64,000 nt of DNA from Prosthecobacter dejongeii (GTDB lineage: Bacteria; Verrucomicrobiota; Verrucomicrobiia; Verrucomicrobiales; Verrucomicrobiaceae): assembly GCF_014203045.1 (NCBI RefSeq), contig NZ_JACHIF010000003.1:372001-436000 (forward strand), in the 5' to 3' direction. Shown one piece after another: positions 44,860-54,374 of this stretch; positions within the stretch are counted from its first letter, which is position 1, and each line of letters begins with the position of its first letter. Below the pieces are notes generated by a model that made no database searches, had not been told where the DNA came from, and saw nothing but the letters and a program-made list of their open reading frames with translations. A program made the translations under genes and the position numbers.

Positions 44860-44988
44860 TCGCACCTGGCGGCAGGGCTGGATGCCTGAAAAATCAGGCG
44901 TGAATAACTGCGGCGACAGGCCCGAAAGTGGCGTTTATTCCGTGGGAATCATTGGCCAAGGTTGTGCTGATGTGTTCTCCTCTTGGTT

Positions 44989-46194
44989 ATGAATGCGAGA
45001 CTGTTTCCCTCCGTTAGGTTTAGTGTGCTTTCATTGTTAGGCCTCTCGTTGATGCCTGCCTGCAAACCTCCTCAAACAGGACCAGCGGCCGCCCCACCGC
45101 CGCCCGCAGTCGTCGTGGGAAAGGTGACGAAACAGAACGTGCCGATCTACGTGGAAAACGTGGGGCAGACTCAGGCCTCGGAAACGGTGGAGATCCGCGC
45201 CCGGGTCAGTGGCTTCATCACGGAAGCCCCGTTTAAGGAGGGCAGTCTCGTCAAAAAAGGAGACCTGCTTTTTAAAATCGATCCACGCTCCTACGCAGCG
45301 GTGGTGGACCAATCTAAGGCCAATGTGAGCAAGGCGGAAGCCTCCCTCGAAAGGGCCAAAGGCGATCTGCAACGGCTGGAGCCGCTGGTGGCTGCCAGTG
45401 CCATTTCCAAACAAGATCGCGATACCGCAGGTACCACGGCGAAAGTAGCCGAGGCCGACCTCCTGGCCGCGAAAGCTGCCCTGGCCACAGCAGAACTCAA
45501 CCTCAGCTATGCGACGATGGTGGCCCCGTTTGATGGCATGATCGGCGCGCGCAATGTGGATGTGGGCAACTTCGTGGGCAGCAGCGCCGATACCATGCTG
45601 CTGGCCACCGTTTCCACCACGAATCCTATGCGGGTGAGCTTCAATGTGGCGGAGCAGAACTACCTGCGCTTTCAGCGGCGCTTCATGGGTGATGAAGTCG
45701 CTAAAGAGGAGCATAGCGCGAAAATGGAATTCGAGCTCATCCTCAGCGATGGCAAAGTGTATGAGCACAAAGGCCGCTTTGAATTTGCCGATCGCGCCCT
45801 GGATTCCAGGACCGGCACGTTGAAGATCGTGGTCAGCTTTCCGAATGCGGAAAACCTCCTGCGCCCCGGCCAGTTTGCTCGCGTGCGGGCCAAGCCTGAA
45901 GAGCGGCCCGATGCCCTGCTGGTGCCGCAGCGGGCCGTCATTGAAACCCAGAGTCTCCAGTCCGTCTTACTCGTGGGTGAAGGCAATAAAGTCATCCAAA
46001 AACCCGTGAAAACGGATGGACGATACAATGATCAATTCATCGTGAGCAGCGGCCTGAGTGAGGGAGATCGAGTCATCATCGAAGGGGTGCAAAAAGCGCG
46101 TCCCGGCATGGTGGTGAATCCCACCGAGCCTGAGGCTGAAAGCCCCGCCCCTGCGCCTGCAAAGCCAGAAGCCACCGCCCCGGCAGCGAAGTAA
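44989..46194 (+). CDS. RND efflux periplasmic adaptor (AcrA/MexA family)
   Basis: 401 residues from the ATG at 44989 (an in-frame TTG lies two codons upstream). Signal peptide with an imperfect lipobox (LMPAC, Cys25). Beta-barrel and lipoyl halves VEIRARVSGFITEAPFKEGS and VKKGDLLFKIDP, a coiled-coil hairpin at ~100-170, then LSYATMVAPFDGMIGARNVD. A Pro/Ala/Glu-rich tail ends the protein. It bridges the inner-membrane pump and an outer-membrane channel. No outer-membrane factor gene follows. Confidence 0.93.
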   Translation: MNARLFPSVRFSVLSLLGLSLMPACKPPQTGPAAAPPPPAVVVGKVTKQNVPIYVENVGQTQASETVEIRARVSGFITEAPFKEGSLVKKGDLLFKIDPRSYAAVVDQSKANVSKAEASLERAKGDLQRLEPLVAASAISKQDRDTAGTTAKVAEADLLAAKAALATAELNLSYATMVAPFDGMIGARNVDVGNFVGSSADTMLLATVSTTNPMRVSFNVAEQNYLRFQRRFMGDEVAKEEHSAKMEFELILSDGKVYEHKGRFEFADRALDSRTGTLKIVVSFPNAENLLRPGQFARVRAKPEERPDALLVPQRAVIETQSLQSVLLVGEGNKVIQKPVKTDGRYNDQFIVSSGLSEGDRVIIEGVQKARPGMVVNPTEPEAESPAPAPAKPEATAPAAK

Positions 46195-46218
46195 TCTTTT
46201 CCCCAAGGACTCACCGCC

Positions 46219-49200
46219 ATGGCCCACTTCTTCATCAAACGTCGTGTCTTTGCGATGGTGTTATCCATCCTCATTGTGCTGGTCGGCTGGCTGGGGCTGC
46301 GCACGCTGCCCATCGCCCGTTACCCCAACATGACGCCCCCCACCATCCAGGTGACGGCGACCTACCCTGGTGCCAGTTCTCAAGTGGTGGAGGAGACCGT
46401 GACCTCACCGCTCGAGCAGGAGATCAATGGCGCTGAGGACATGCTTTACATGTCCAGCGGCAGTACCAGCGATGGCCAGGCCTCCATCAAGGTCACCTTT
46501 CGCGTGGGCAAGAACATTGACGATGCAGCCGTGGATGTACAAAACCGCGTGGCCCGTGCTCAGTCACGCCTGCCTGCGGACGTGGTAAAAAACGGCATCA
46601 CAGTGACCAAGCAGTCACCCGACATGCTGCTGGTCTTTGCGCTCAGTTCCAAGAATGGCGAGTATGACGATCTCTTCCTCAACAACTACGCCTTCCTGAA
46701 TTTGCAGCCGCAGATGGCCCGTGTGCCGGGCGTGGGCGCGGTGAATATTTTTACTCAAAAGGACTACTCCATGCGGGTCTGGCTACAGCCGGACAAGCTG
46801 GCGAACTTGGGGCTGACGGCGACGGATGTGACGCGTGCTTTGCAGGAGCAAAACATTCAGGCTGCTGCCGGCCAGATCGGCGCGCCGCCTGCGGAGAAGG
46901 GCACGGAGTTTCAATTTTCCGTCAACGTTCGCGGTCGTCTGGTGAGTGCGGAGGAATTTGGCAGCATCGTCATCACCACGCTGACAGATGGCACCGTGGT
47001 GCGCCTGAATGATGTGGCACGCACGGAATTAGGCGGCAAAGACTACGCCAGTTTTGGTCGCATCAATGGTTCGGCAGCCGCTCTCATCGGGATTTTTCAG
47101 CTTCCTACGGCAAATGCTTTGGATACGGCCATTGCCTGTCGCGAGCGCATGGAAGAGCTGGCGAAGAGCTTTCCTCCTGGCATGGAAGCGAAGGTCAGTT
47201 TTGACACCACACTTTTTGTGACGGCCTCATTGGAGGAGGTGATGCACACACTGGTGGAGGCTTTTGTGCTGGTGGTGCTGGTGGTCTTTATCTTCCTGGG
47301 AAACTGGCGTGCCACCTTCATCCCCATGCTGGCTGTGCCTGTGTCTCTCATCGGCACCTTTGCCCTGTTCGGGGTCATGGGTTTCACCATCAATACGCTG
47401 ACGCTTTTCGCCCTCGTGTTGGCTATCGGGATCGTGGTGGATGATGCCATCGTGGTAGTGGAGGCAGTGGAGCACCACATCGAGCATGGGCTGAGTCCGC
47501 TGGAAGCGACTAAAAAGGCCATGGATGAAGTCTCCGGCCCCGTCATCGCCATCGCGCTGGTGTTATGTTCGGTCTTCATTCCCGTCTCCTTCATGGGGGG
47601 CATTACGGGGAAGCTGTATCAGCAGTTTGCCATGACGCTTTCTGTCTCGGTGATCCTTTCGGCCCTGGTGGCGCTTTCGCTCACGCCCGCGCTTTGTGTC
47701 ATGCTGCTGCGTCCGCGCAAGACCTCCAAGGGACCCCTTGGCCGACTGCTCGGCGTCTTTAACCGCTTTTTTGATCGCCTAACTGGAAGTTACGTAGGCG
47801 TGTGTCGTTGGATGATGCGCTTTGGTTTGATCACGGCGGTCCTGCTGTTTGGCATTTACGCGGGCATCATCGGCCTGCTGAATCGGCTGCCCACCTCCTT
47901 CTTGCCGGATGAAGACATGGGCTATCTTTTTGTGGTCACCACCCTGCCAGATGGTGCCTCGCAGGAGCGCACGGATCGTGTGCTGCGGAAGGTGGAAGAG
48001 ATTTTGCAAAAGACGCCTGGGGTGCAGGACGTCATCACCATCGGCGGGCTAAATCTCCTCAGCGGCGCGCGCAGTTCCAGTGCAGGGGTGTGCATCGTGT
48101 CTCTCAAGGACTGGAAGGAGCGGACGGACCCCTCCATGCAGGTGGCGCAGCTCGTCCCCAATATTTTTGCCCGCGTGAGTCAGATCCCGGAGGCCATGGT
48201 CATCCCCACATCGCCACCGCCCATCCAGGGTCTGGGCAATGCCGGCGGGGTGCAGTTTGAGCTTCAGGATCAAGGCGGCGGCACCCCCCAGCAATTGCAA
48301 GAAGTGGCCGATCGTTTCCTTGCAGCCGCCTCACAGCATCCGCAGTTGGCCCGTGTTTTCACCTTCTTCAGCACCCGCGTGCCGCAGACCTTGGTGGAGC
48401 TGGATCGTGATAAAATCAAAACCCTGGGCATTCCGCTGGATGGTGTCTTTAGCTCCCTCCAGGCTTACCTGGGTGGTATTTATGTGAATGACCTCACGCT
48501 CTTTGGCCGCAGCTTTCAGGTGAAGGTGCAGGCCGAGCCTGAATACCGCATGAAGCCTGAGGACATCTACGGCATCTACACACGCAATGCCGAAGGAGGC
48601 ATGGTGCCCTTCAGCACCTTTGCTAAGGTGGAGTCCACCACGGGCTCGGACCTTCTGCCGCATTACAACGTCTATCGCACGGCCGAGATCTCGGCCACGG
48701 GCAAACCGGGTGTGAGCTCTGGCCAGGTCATCACGGCCATGGAGGATCTGGCCAAAGAAAACTTGCCCGCTGGTTACGGGTATGAATGGACGGGCACGGC
48801 CCTTCAGGAAAAGGAGGCAGGAGGTCAGCAAGTCACCATCTTCGCGCTCGCCTTGCTCTTTGTATTCCTTGTGCTCGCCGCTCAGTATGAAAGCTGGGCC
48901 GTGCCGTTTGCCGTACTTTTTGGCCTGCCCATCGGCATCTTTGGCGCGTTCACTGCTGCCTGGCTGCGTGGGTTAACCAATGATGTGTATGTGCAGATCG
49001 GTCTGGTCATGCTGCTCGGCCTGGCGGCGAAGAATGCCATTTTGATTGTTGAGTTTGCCCGCAGCCGACGCGAGCAGGGCATGAGCATCCGCGAGGCGGC
49101 GCTGGAGGGGGCACGTCTGCGTCTCCGGCCCATCATCATGACTTCTCTGGCCTTCATCCTCGGCGTGGTGCCGCTGGTGATTTCCAGCGGGGCAGGGGCG

Positions 49201-49359
49201 GCCAGCCGCCAGAGTCTGGGCACGGCCGTCTGTTTTGGCATGACCGCAGCCACCGTCATCGGGGTCTTTTTCATTCCTTGGCTCTATGTCATTGTGCAGA
49301 CCTTGGCGGAAAAAATCAGCGGCGGCCCGAAAGAGACAGCGGGGGAATCGAAGGCTTAG
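46219..49359 (+). CDS. RND efflux transporter (AcrB/MexB, HAE1 family)
   Basis: 1046 residues, the usual length, with 12 membrane helices and two large periplasmic loops. N-terminal FIKRRVFAMVLSILIVLVGW, TVTSPLEQEINGAEDMLYMS, and the helix-4 proton relay GIVVDDAIVVVE with its Asp pair; YVQIGLVMLLGLAAKNAILI in the second half. Twenty-four bases after the adaptor gene, forming an operon. Substrate range cannot be read from sequence. Confidence 0.97.
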   Translation: MAHFFIKRRVFAMVLSILIVLVGWLGLRTLPIARYPNMTPPTIQVTATYPGASSQVVEETVTSPLEQEINGAEDMLYMSSGSTSDGQASIKVTFRVGKNIDDAAVDVQNRVARAQSRLPADVVKNGITVTKQSPDMLLVFALSSKNGEYDDLFLNNYAFLNLQPQMARVPGVGAVNIFTQKDYSMRVWLQPDKLANLGLTATDVTRALQEQNIQAAAGQIGAPPAEKGTEFQFSVNVRGRLVSAEEFGSIVITTLTDGTVVRLNDVARTELGGKDYASFGRINGSAAALIGIFQLPTANALDTAIACRERMEELAKSFPPGMEAKVSFDTTLFVTASLEEVMHTLVEAFVLVVLVVFIFLGNWRATFIPMLAVPVSLIGTFALFGVMGFTINTLTLFALVLAIGIVVDDAIVVVEAVEHHIEHGLSPLEATKKAMDEVSGPVIAIALVLCSVFIPVSFMGGITGKLYQQFAMTLSVSVILSALVALSLTPALCVMLLRPRKTSKGPLGRLLGVFNRFFDRLTGSYVGVCRWMMRFGLITAVLLFGIYAGIIGLLNRLPTSFLPDEDMGYLFVVTTLPDGASQERTDRVLRKVEEILQKTPGVQDVITIGGLNLLSGARSSSAGVCIVSLKDWKERTDPSMQVAQLVPNIFARVSQIPEAMVIPTSPPPIQGLGNAGGVQFELQDQGGGTPQQLQEVADRFLAAASQHPQLARVFTFFSTRVPQTLVELDRDKIKTLGIPLDGVFSSLQAYLGGIYVNDLTLFGRSFQVKVQAEPEYRMKPEDIYGIYTRNAEGGMVPFSTFAKVESTTGSDLLPHYNVYRTAEISATGKPGVSSGQVITAMEDLAKENLPAGYGYEWTGTALQEKEAGGQQVTIFALALLFVFLVLAAQYESWAVPFAVLFGLPIGIFGAFTAAWLRGLTNDVYVQIGLVMLLGLAAKNAILIVEFARSRREQGMSIREAALEGARLRLRPIIMTSLAFILGVVPLVISSGAGAASRQSLGTAVCFGMTAATVIGVFFIPWLYVIVQTLAEKISGGPKETAGESKA

Positions 49360-49437
49360 CTTGAGCCCAAGAGTCCGAATCGGTTTTCCCCTGCATTCGG
49401 CGAAAGTACAGGGGCTTGCCCTCGTTTACTTGAGCCC

Positions 49438-50652
49438 ATGTTCTGGCGCCTGTTCCTTTTTTTCCTCGCTCTTTCCTCGTCCGTTTTGGCCCAGGCACCT
49501 AAGCAAGTTCCAGTCTCCCTGGCCAACCTGCAAAAGACCCTCGCAACCTCTCCCGATGCCGCGCAGCTCGGGAAGGTGCATGACGAAGTCATCCGTCTGT
49601 TCGGCCGTCAGCGCCTGCTGCAAGGCAAACCCGGAACCAAGGTCGAAGCCACCACGGTGGCCTGGGCGGTCATGGACATGAATCCCGCCCGTGTGGTCCG
49701 TAGCAATGGCACTCTCATTGGCAACATGATCCGTGTGGGGGATGACGGCCTGCAGGTGCTGGTGCAGAAGATGGAAAACTTCCAGGAATTTGGCTACCGC
49801 ATCGAGGTGGATGGCATGGCCCGGGTGGCAGGCACCGTGCACCTGGAGCACTACGACTACACCGCAGACAGTGAAAAGCAGCCTGGGGTGCCCGTGGGCC
49901 GCCTGGAGAAATTCGACTGGTCCCAAAGCCAAGTTTTCCCAGACACCCTGCGCGGGGTCAGCGTCTATGTGCCTCAGCAATACCAGGCAGGCAGCGAAGC
50001 CTGCCTCATGGTCTGGCAGGATGGCGGCCGCCATGTGGACCCGAATGGCTCCCTGCGTGTCAGCACCGTCTTTGACAACCTCATTCACCAGAAAAAGATG
50101 CCCGTGACCGTCGGTGTCTTCATTGATCCCGGTCGCAAGTCTAACCAAAAGCCGGGAGATAAAGCCGGTAATCGCGGTTTTGAATACGACAGTCTGGGAG
50201 ATGCCTACTCCCGCTTCCTCCTCACCGAGATCCTACCGGAGGTGGAAAAGCGTTACAGCGTGAAGTTCCGTCAAGATCCCCAGGCCTGGGCCATCGCTGG
50301 GGGCTCCTCCGGCGGCATCTGCGCCTTCACCGCTGCTTGGGAAAGACCCGATAAATTTCACAAAGTCCTCAGTTGGGTGGGCACCTTTGTGGACATCCGA
50401 GGCGGCAATGCCTACCCCTATCTGCTGCGTGTGACTGAGCGCAAACCCATCCGCGTGTATCTCTTGGATGGCGTCAATGACCTGGACAACAAATTCGGCA
50501 ACTGGCCCCTGGCCAACCGCATGATGGAAGCCAGCCTCAAGTACATGAATTACGACTACCGCATGGACTGGACCGAATGCTTTCACGGCAGCCGAGGCAT
50601 AGCCCCGAAACTCCCCGAAGCCCTCACATGGCTGTGGCGGGATGTCCGATAA
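49438..50652 (+). CDS. Secreted alpha/beta-hydrolase esterase (esterase D-like)
   Basis: 404 residues with a signal peptide (FWRLFLFFLALSSSVLAQA). An N-terminal ~150-residue region of unclear fold precedes an esterase domain: DTLRGVSVYVPQQY, LMVWQDGG, then the nucleophile elbow AGGSSGG (Ser290 or Ser291), and a late ECFHGS that supplies the likely catalytic His. Resembles enterochelin-esterase-like and feruloyl-esterase-like hydrolases of the family PF00756. The substrate is probably an ester on a polysaccharide or siderophore; this is inferred. Confidence 0.82.
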   Translation: MFWRLFLFFLALSSSVLAQAPKQVPVSLANLQKTLATSPDAAQLGKVHDEVIRLFGRQRLLQGKPGTKVEATTVAWAVMDMNPARVVRSNGTLIGNMIRVGDDGLQVLVQKMENFQEFGYRIEVDGMARVAGTVHLEHYDYTADSEKQPGVPVGRLEKFDWSQSQVFPDTLRGVSVYVPQQYQAGSEACLMVWQDGGRHVDPNGSLRVSTVFDNLIHQKKMPVTVGVFIDPGRKSNQKPGDKAGNRGFEYDSLGDAYSRFLLTEILPEVEKRYSVKFRQDPQAWAIAGGSSGGICAFTAAWERPDKFHKVLSWVGTFVDIRGGNAYPYLLRVTERKPIRVYLLDGVNDLDNKFGNWPLANRMMEASLKYMNYDYRMDWTECFHGSRGIAPKLPEALTWLWRDVR

Positions 50653-50660
50653 CTAGCAAT

Positions 50661-51398
50661 TCAGCATTGCCAGAAAAACCAACCTTCTGGTTTTGGTGCC
50701 GAATTAAGAAAGATGAAACCCGTTCCGCAGCCCCCAAAGTTGGGGCCGTCGCATTGGTGCGTCCGTCCCTCCCATCTTTCAGGATCCTCGCTTATGTCGA
50801 GGTGTTTGGCAGAGGGCGGCGTGAGAAAACTGTAGAAGTCGGAGAGTTGAGCTACAAATCGCCAGTCGCCTTTAGGAGTTTCATCGGGACTTTGAACCCA
50901 CCACGGAACGCTTCCGAGTTTTGTCCCCATGATGACCTTCTCTTTTTCCAATTCTGGGAGGGTGTAATAGGTGTCTGAAGAATAAAAGTGGCCCTCCTTT
51001 GAAGCATCAATGCCGTCCTCGTTTTCTACCCAGCCGATGATGATGGCTTCTCTCTCTAGAGGGGGCATGTCCTCTGGTAGCTCTGCTAGCTGATTTGTAA
51101 GCTCTTCGGGTTCGCTGATGAAGCAGGCATTGGCTCCGGAACCACCCTCCCAGGTGTTGCACATTCCAGGATTATGGTTGCATTGAAAGACATTCAACAC
51201 ACGGCCTTCTCTCCCTAAATCAAAGCGATCAGGATCATGAATGAACTGAGCCAGTAGAGACTGTGACTTTCCACAATCCTTGCATTTAGGCCATTGTTCT
51301 TGGCTCATTCCCCAAGGCAGCCCGCCAAGTTTATCAGCAACGGCAGACTGGGGAGGTAATTCACATGATAAGCGGAGATCCGGCAGGAAATAGCGCAT
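50661..51398 (-). CDS. DUF1963/YwqG-like protein
   Basis: 245 residues, soluble. KLGGLPWGMSQEQWPKCKDC followed by a second Cys pair, LLAQF, and a third Cys region (FQCNHNPGMC) resembles YwqG/DUF1963 proteins, with added cysteines that could bind a metal. A C-terminal GFIFLNSAPKPEGWFFWQC strand ends the domain. Function is unknown in the family. It converges on the esterase gene with eight bases between stops. Confidence 0.6.
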   Translation of the reverse strand: MRYFLPDLRLSCELPPQSAVADKLGGLPWGMSQEQWPKCKDCGKSQSLLAQFIHDPDRFDLGREGRVLNVFQCNHNPGMCNTWEGGSGANACFISEPEELTNQLAELPEDMPPLEREAIIIGWVENEDGIDASKEGHFYSSDTYYTLPELEKEKVIMGTKLGSVPWWVQSPDETPKGDWRFVAQLSDFYSFLTPPSAKHLDISEDPERWEGRTHQCDGPNFGGCGTGFIFLNSAPKPEGWFFWQC

Positions 51399-51723
51399 GA
51401 AGGACCGAGTTTAATCTGCTCGTTGGAGTTGGATCAAGATTATTGATTGCCTCAATTATCGAGCTGCCTTTGCGACTATCGTTTCAATGCCTGTTGCAGT
51501 TTCCAGCCTATCTTACCCCCAGTATAAGCGCCGTGCGTGCCCGTTTTCTAGTGCCTCCAAGGTCCATGTAGAAATCGGCTGGTAGGTCCAGAGATGTTCC
51601 CTCTCAAGCGCTGCGTGTATATGCTCTAACTCAGCTTTGGTGAGTGGAGGAAGGTTTCTGTCCTCGATCTTGCCTCAGGGGCTTTGCAACGCGCTTAGGC
51701 AGCTCCGTCCCGAGGTCGGAGCG
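51399..51723. other. Intergenic region with a coding remnant
   Basis: About 325 bases between two minus-strand genes. It contains only the short open fragment at 51513-51674, described separately. No promoter or terminator was identified with confidence. Confidence 0.4.
51513..51674 (-). pseudogene. Short open fragment without start codon
   Basis: An open frame of about 53 codons with protein-like composition (LPPLTKAELEHIHAALERE, then HLWTYQPISTWTLEALENGH) ends at a TAA. An in-frame TGA lies just upstream and no ATG, GTG or TTG start is present. It looks like the tail of a small gene that has lost its 5' part. Confidence 0.3.
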
Positions 51724-52524
51724 TCAGTCCTCACCGTCTTCCACGCCGGCTTTGCTGCCCGGGGTGATGCCGCGTTTGGTATTGGCAACGAAGTCAGTGA
51801 AGAGGGTCGCCTCGGCGCTGAGGGAACCGCTGCGCAGCTCTTCCACGGCCTGGGCGTTGTTCAAACCACTGCGATAGACTTTGCGAAAGGCCGCGCGGAT
51901 GGCGCGCATTTGGTCGCGGGAAAAACCGGCCCGCTGAAGGCCGACGATGTTCAGCCCACGGGTACGGGCGGGGTTGCCATCGGCGGTGCTGTACGGGGTC
52001 ACGTCTTGGACCACTTTGGAGCACCCGCCAATGATGCTGCGTGTGCCGATGCGGCAGAACTGATGCACGGCACTGAGGCCGCCGAGGATGACGTGATCCT
52101 CCACCACCACGTGACCCGCCAAGGTGCCGTTATTCGAAAAGATGACGTGATTTCCCACGATGCAGTCATGGGCGATGTGGACGTAGGAGAGGAAGTTGTT
52201 ATGGCTGCCGATCAAGGTCTTATCCCCGGCGCTGGTGGCGCGGTGGACGGAACAAAATTCGCGGAAGGTGTTGTCATCGCCAATCTCCAAGTACGTGGGC
52301 TCGGCTGCGTATTTGAGATCCTGCGTCTGCTGGCCGATGGAGCCATAGGCGTAGAAACGGTTGTTCTTCCCGATTTTGGTCGGGCCCATGATCGTCACGT
52401 GATGCTGCAACGAAGTGCCATCGCCAATTTCCACGTTTGCGCCAATGATGCAGTAGGGACCGATGGTGACATCGGCACCGATTTTCGCCGAAGGATCAAC
52501 AATGGCAGTGGGGTGAATGGGCAT
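51724..52524 (-). CDS. lpxA: UDP-N-acetylglucosamine O-acyltransferase LpxA
   Basis: 266 residues, normal length. Left-handed beta-helix from repeated hexapeptides (IGADVT, IGPYCI, VEIGDG, IGKNNR), catalytic His119 in HIAHDC, and the C-terminal helical part with NIVGLQRAGFSRDQMRAIRA. It starts lipid A synthesis by acylating UDP-GlcNAc from acyl-ACP. It lies 68 bases downstream of lpxC-fabZ on the same strand, as in other LPS-making bacteria. Confidence 0.96.
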   Translation of the reverse strand: MPIHPTAIVDPSAKIGADVTIGPYCIIGANVEIGDGTSLQHHVTIMGPTKIGKNNRFYAYGSIGQQTQDLKYAAEPTYLEIGDDNTFREFCSVHRATSAGDKTLIGSHNNFLSYVHIAHDCIVGNHVIFSNNGTLAGHVVVEDHVILGGLSAVHQFCRIGTRSIIGGCSKVVQDVTPYSTADGNPARTRGLNIVGLQRAGFSRDQMRAIRAAFRKVYRSGLNNAQAVEELRSGSLSAEATLFTDFVANTKRGITPGSKAGVEDGED

Positions 52525-52592
52525 GCAGAAGGGGAAGGCAGTGGGTCAGACTGGGGAGGAGAAAGCAGGAAGAGTTCCGGCGGGTGGGTTGT

Positions 52593-53912
52593 TTAACGGT
52601 CCACCACGTTAAACATCAGTTCAGCTTCGGAGACGACCTGGCCATTCACCAAACAACGGCCGATGGCTTGGGCGACGCTGCGCTTGGCCTTAGTGATCTC
52701 GGTCTCGATGATCAGGGTATCCCCCGGTACGACGGGCTTGCGCCACTTGACGTTGTTAGCGCTGAGGAAGTAGCCGATCTTGCCCTGGTGGCTGGGCATG
52801 CGCAGGAGCACGATGCTGGCCACCTGGGCCATGGCCTCCAGTTGCAGCACGCCGGGCATGATGGGGTGACCTGGGAAGTGACCCTGGAAGAACTGCTCGT
52901 TGATGGTCACATTCTTGATGCCACGGCACTTCGTTTCGCCTTCGAAGCCGATGATGCGATCCACCAGCAGGAAGGGGTACCTGTGCGGCAGGATGTTCAT
53001 CACCTCATTGATGTCCAGCACGGCTTCCCCGCCCGGGATGTTGACCGCTGGTGGCACCATGGCCCGCATGGCGTTGTATTGGGAGACAATGGCGCGGGCC
53101 ATCTCTGTATTTGGCCCGTGGCCTGGGCGCACGGCGATGACGTGGCCGGTGATGCGCTTGCCAGAAAGCATCAGGTCCCCGATGATGTCGAGGATCTTGT
53201 GGCGAACAAACTCATTGTTAAACCGCAGGGGCTGCTTGGACAGCAGCGTGTCTCCGCGCACCACCACAGCGGCCTCAAGGGTGCCCCCTTTGATCAGCCC
53301 TTTTTCCATCAGCGGGGCGATGTCTTCATAATAAACAAAGGTGCGTGCCGGGGCGATTTCCTTCTCGTAAGTCTCGGGGTTGATCTCCAGAGAAAGATAC
53401 TGGGTAAAGCGCCCACCAGGGCCCACATTGGTGCAGCTCACGCGGAATTTTTTATCCGGCACGATGGTGATGATGGTGCCATCTCGCGTCTCTTGGTAAA
53501 TGGGCTCGCGGATTTCGAAGATTTTGCGCGGTTCCGACTGCTCCTGCAGGCCAGCTTTTTTGATGAGCTCGACAAAAGGCTGAGAGCTGCCGTCCACGAT
53601 GGGAGGCTCGTTGGCATCCATCTCAATGATGGCATTGTCCACGCCCATGCCGGCCAGGGCGCTGATGACATGCTCCACCGTGTGCACATTCACGCCGCCT
53701 TCGGCGATGGTGGTGGCGCGCTCCACCTTCTGCACTTTCTCTACTAGAGCCGGGATGAAGGGCTTGTCCTCCAGGTCCATGCGGCGAAATTTAAAACCGA
53801 AGTTTTCTGGCGCAGGCTGCAGGGTGAGGGTGACTTGCTCACCGGTGTGCAGAGAGGTGCCAGTGATGGAGGCGGGCTTGGCCAGCGTGTGTTGACGGTC
53901 TGATGCAGGCAT
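52593..53912 (-). CDS. lpxC-fabZ: Fused LpxC deacetylase / FabZ dehydratase
   Basis: 439 residues combining two enzymes. Residues ~8-285 are LpxC: SITGTSLHTGE, zinc ligands H77-T-V-E-H81 region plus H238 and D242 (FVRHKILDIIGDL), and H265. Residues ~300-439 are FabZ: ILPHRYPFLLVDRI, catalytic H345 in FFQGHFPGHP and E359 in LQLEAMAQ. LpxC performs the committed step of lipid A synthesis; FabZ dehydrates 3-hydroxyacyl-ACP, so both draw on the same acyl pool. Such fusions are known from Bacteroidetes and some other phyla. Cotranscribed with lpxA. Confidence 0.95.
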   Translation of the reverse strand: MPASDRQHTLAKPASITGTSLHTGEQVTLTLQPAPENFGFKFRRMDLEDKPFIPALVEKVQKVERATTIAEGGVNVHTVEHVISALAGMGVDNAIIEMDANEPPIVDGSSQPFVELIKKAGLQEQSEPRKIFEIREPIYQETRDGTIITIVPDKKFRVSCTNVGPGGRFTQYLSLEINPETYEKEIAPARTFVYYEDIAPLMEKGLIKGGTLEAAVVVRGDTLLSKQPLRFNNEFVRHKILDIIGDLMLSGKRITGHVIAVRPGHGPNTEMARAIVSQYNAMRAMVPPAVNIPGGEAVLDINEVMNILPHRYPFLLVDRIIGFEGETKCRGIKNVTINEQFFQGHFPGHPIMPGVLQLEAMAQVASIVLLRMPSHQGKIGYFLSANNVKWRKPVVPGDTLIIETEITKAKRSVAQAIGRCLVNGQVVSEAELMFNVVDR

Positions 53913-54003
53913 GGAAAGGGATGCCCGTTTTAGCCGCGTGGGGGGGTGGGGTCAAAGGAAAATCCCATTCAGGCATGCGGTACGTCGCAGCGGGGACCTC
54001 GCT

Positions 54004-54228
54004 TTACCGCTGATTTTCAGGGGCAAATGAGCTTTTTTTCAGCAGTTTCGTCACAGGTGGCGTCAGATTCATTACTTCAAGAGCAGGGCCTGTAGGCCTG
54101 TTTTTCACCCGGAAGTCCTCCGCACCTAGGAACTGGGGCAGAAAATGCAGTTCCTCATCATGGCCGATCTTCTTTGTTGAATCCCCCGGGATAGAAAGAT
54201 CAGGGAAAGATCGTGCCCGCTTTTTCAC
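54004..54228 (-). CDS. Small hypothetical protein
   Basis: 74 residues, basic at both ends, with HFLPQFLGAEDFRVKNRPTG and MNLTPPVTKLLKKS. The upstream 100 bases are AT-rich, as expected of a promoter, and the gene lies 91 bases before lpxC on the same strand. I do not recognise a family, and its coding status is uncertain. Confidence 0.35.
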   Translation of the reverse strand: MKKRARSFPDLSIPGDSTKKIGHDEELHFLPQFLGAEDFRVKNRPTGPALEVMNLTPPVTKLLKKSSFAPENQR

Positions 54229-54374
54229 TTAATCTAAATATTGAGTAATAAATACCTGCCAACTTCTCCGTTGATTCTGGATGCTAGCAGGCCAATATCA
54301 CCATATTCAGGCTAAAGAATCTTCAAATTGATCCACTGATCTTCTTACGCTACACAAAACCTTTCACTCCGTTT
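54229..54374. promoter_or_regulatory. AT-rich divergent intergenic region before rdgB
   Basis: Markedly AT-rich stretch between the small minus-strand frame and rdgB. It should carry the rdgB promoter. No clear hexamer pair was fixed. Confidence 0.3.

Noticed and set aside
44884..44899. GCCTGA/TCAGGC hairpin after the 3D-domain gene
   Set aside because: No T-run follows and the stem is only six pairs; left as a note rather than a terminator.
51637..53747. Two long + strand frames of 319 and 387 codons
   Set aside because: Opposite to lpxA and lpxC-fabZ, whose family signatures are unmistakable; the + frames show no domain.
53968..54006. Imperfect palindrome AGCGGGGACCTCGCT downstream of the small frame
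   Set aside because: Short arms with a wobble pair and no second copy seen; not enough to call a terminator or repeat.
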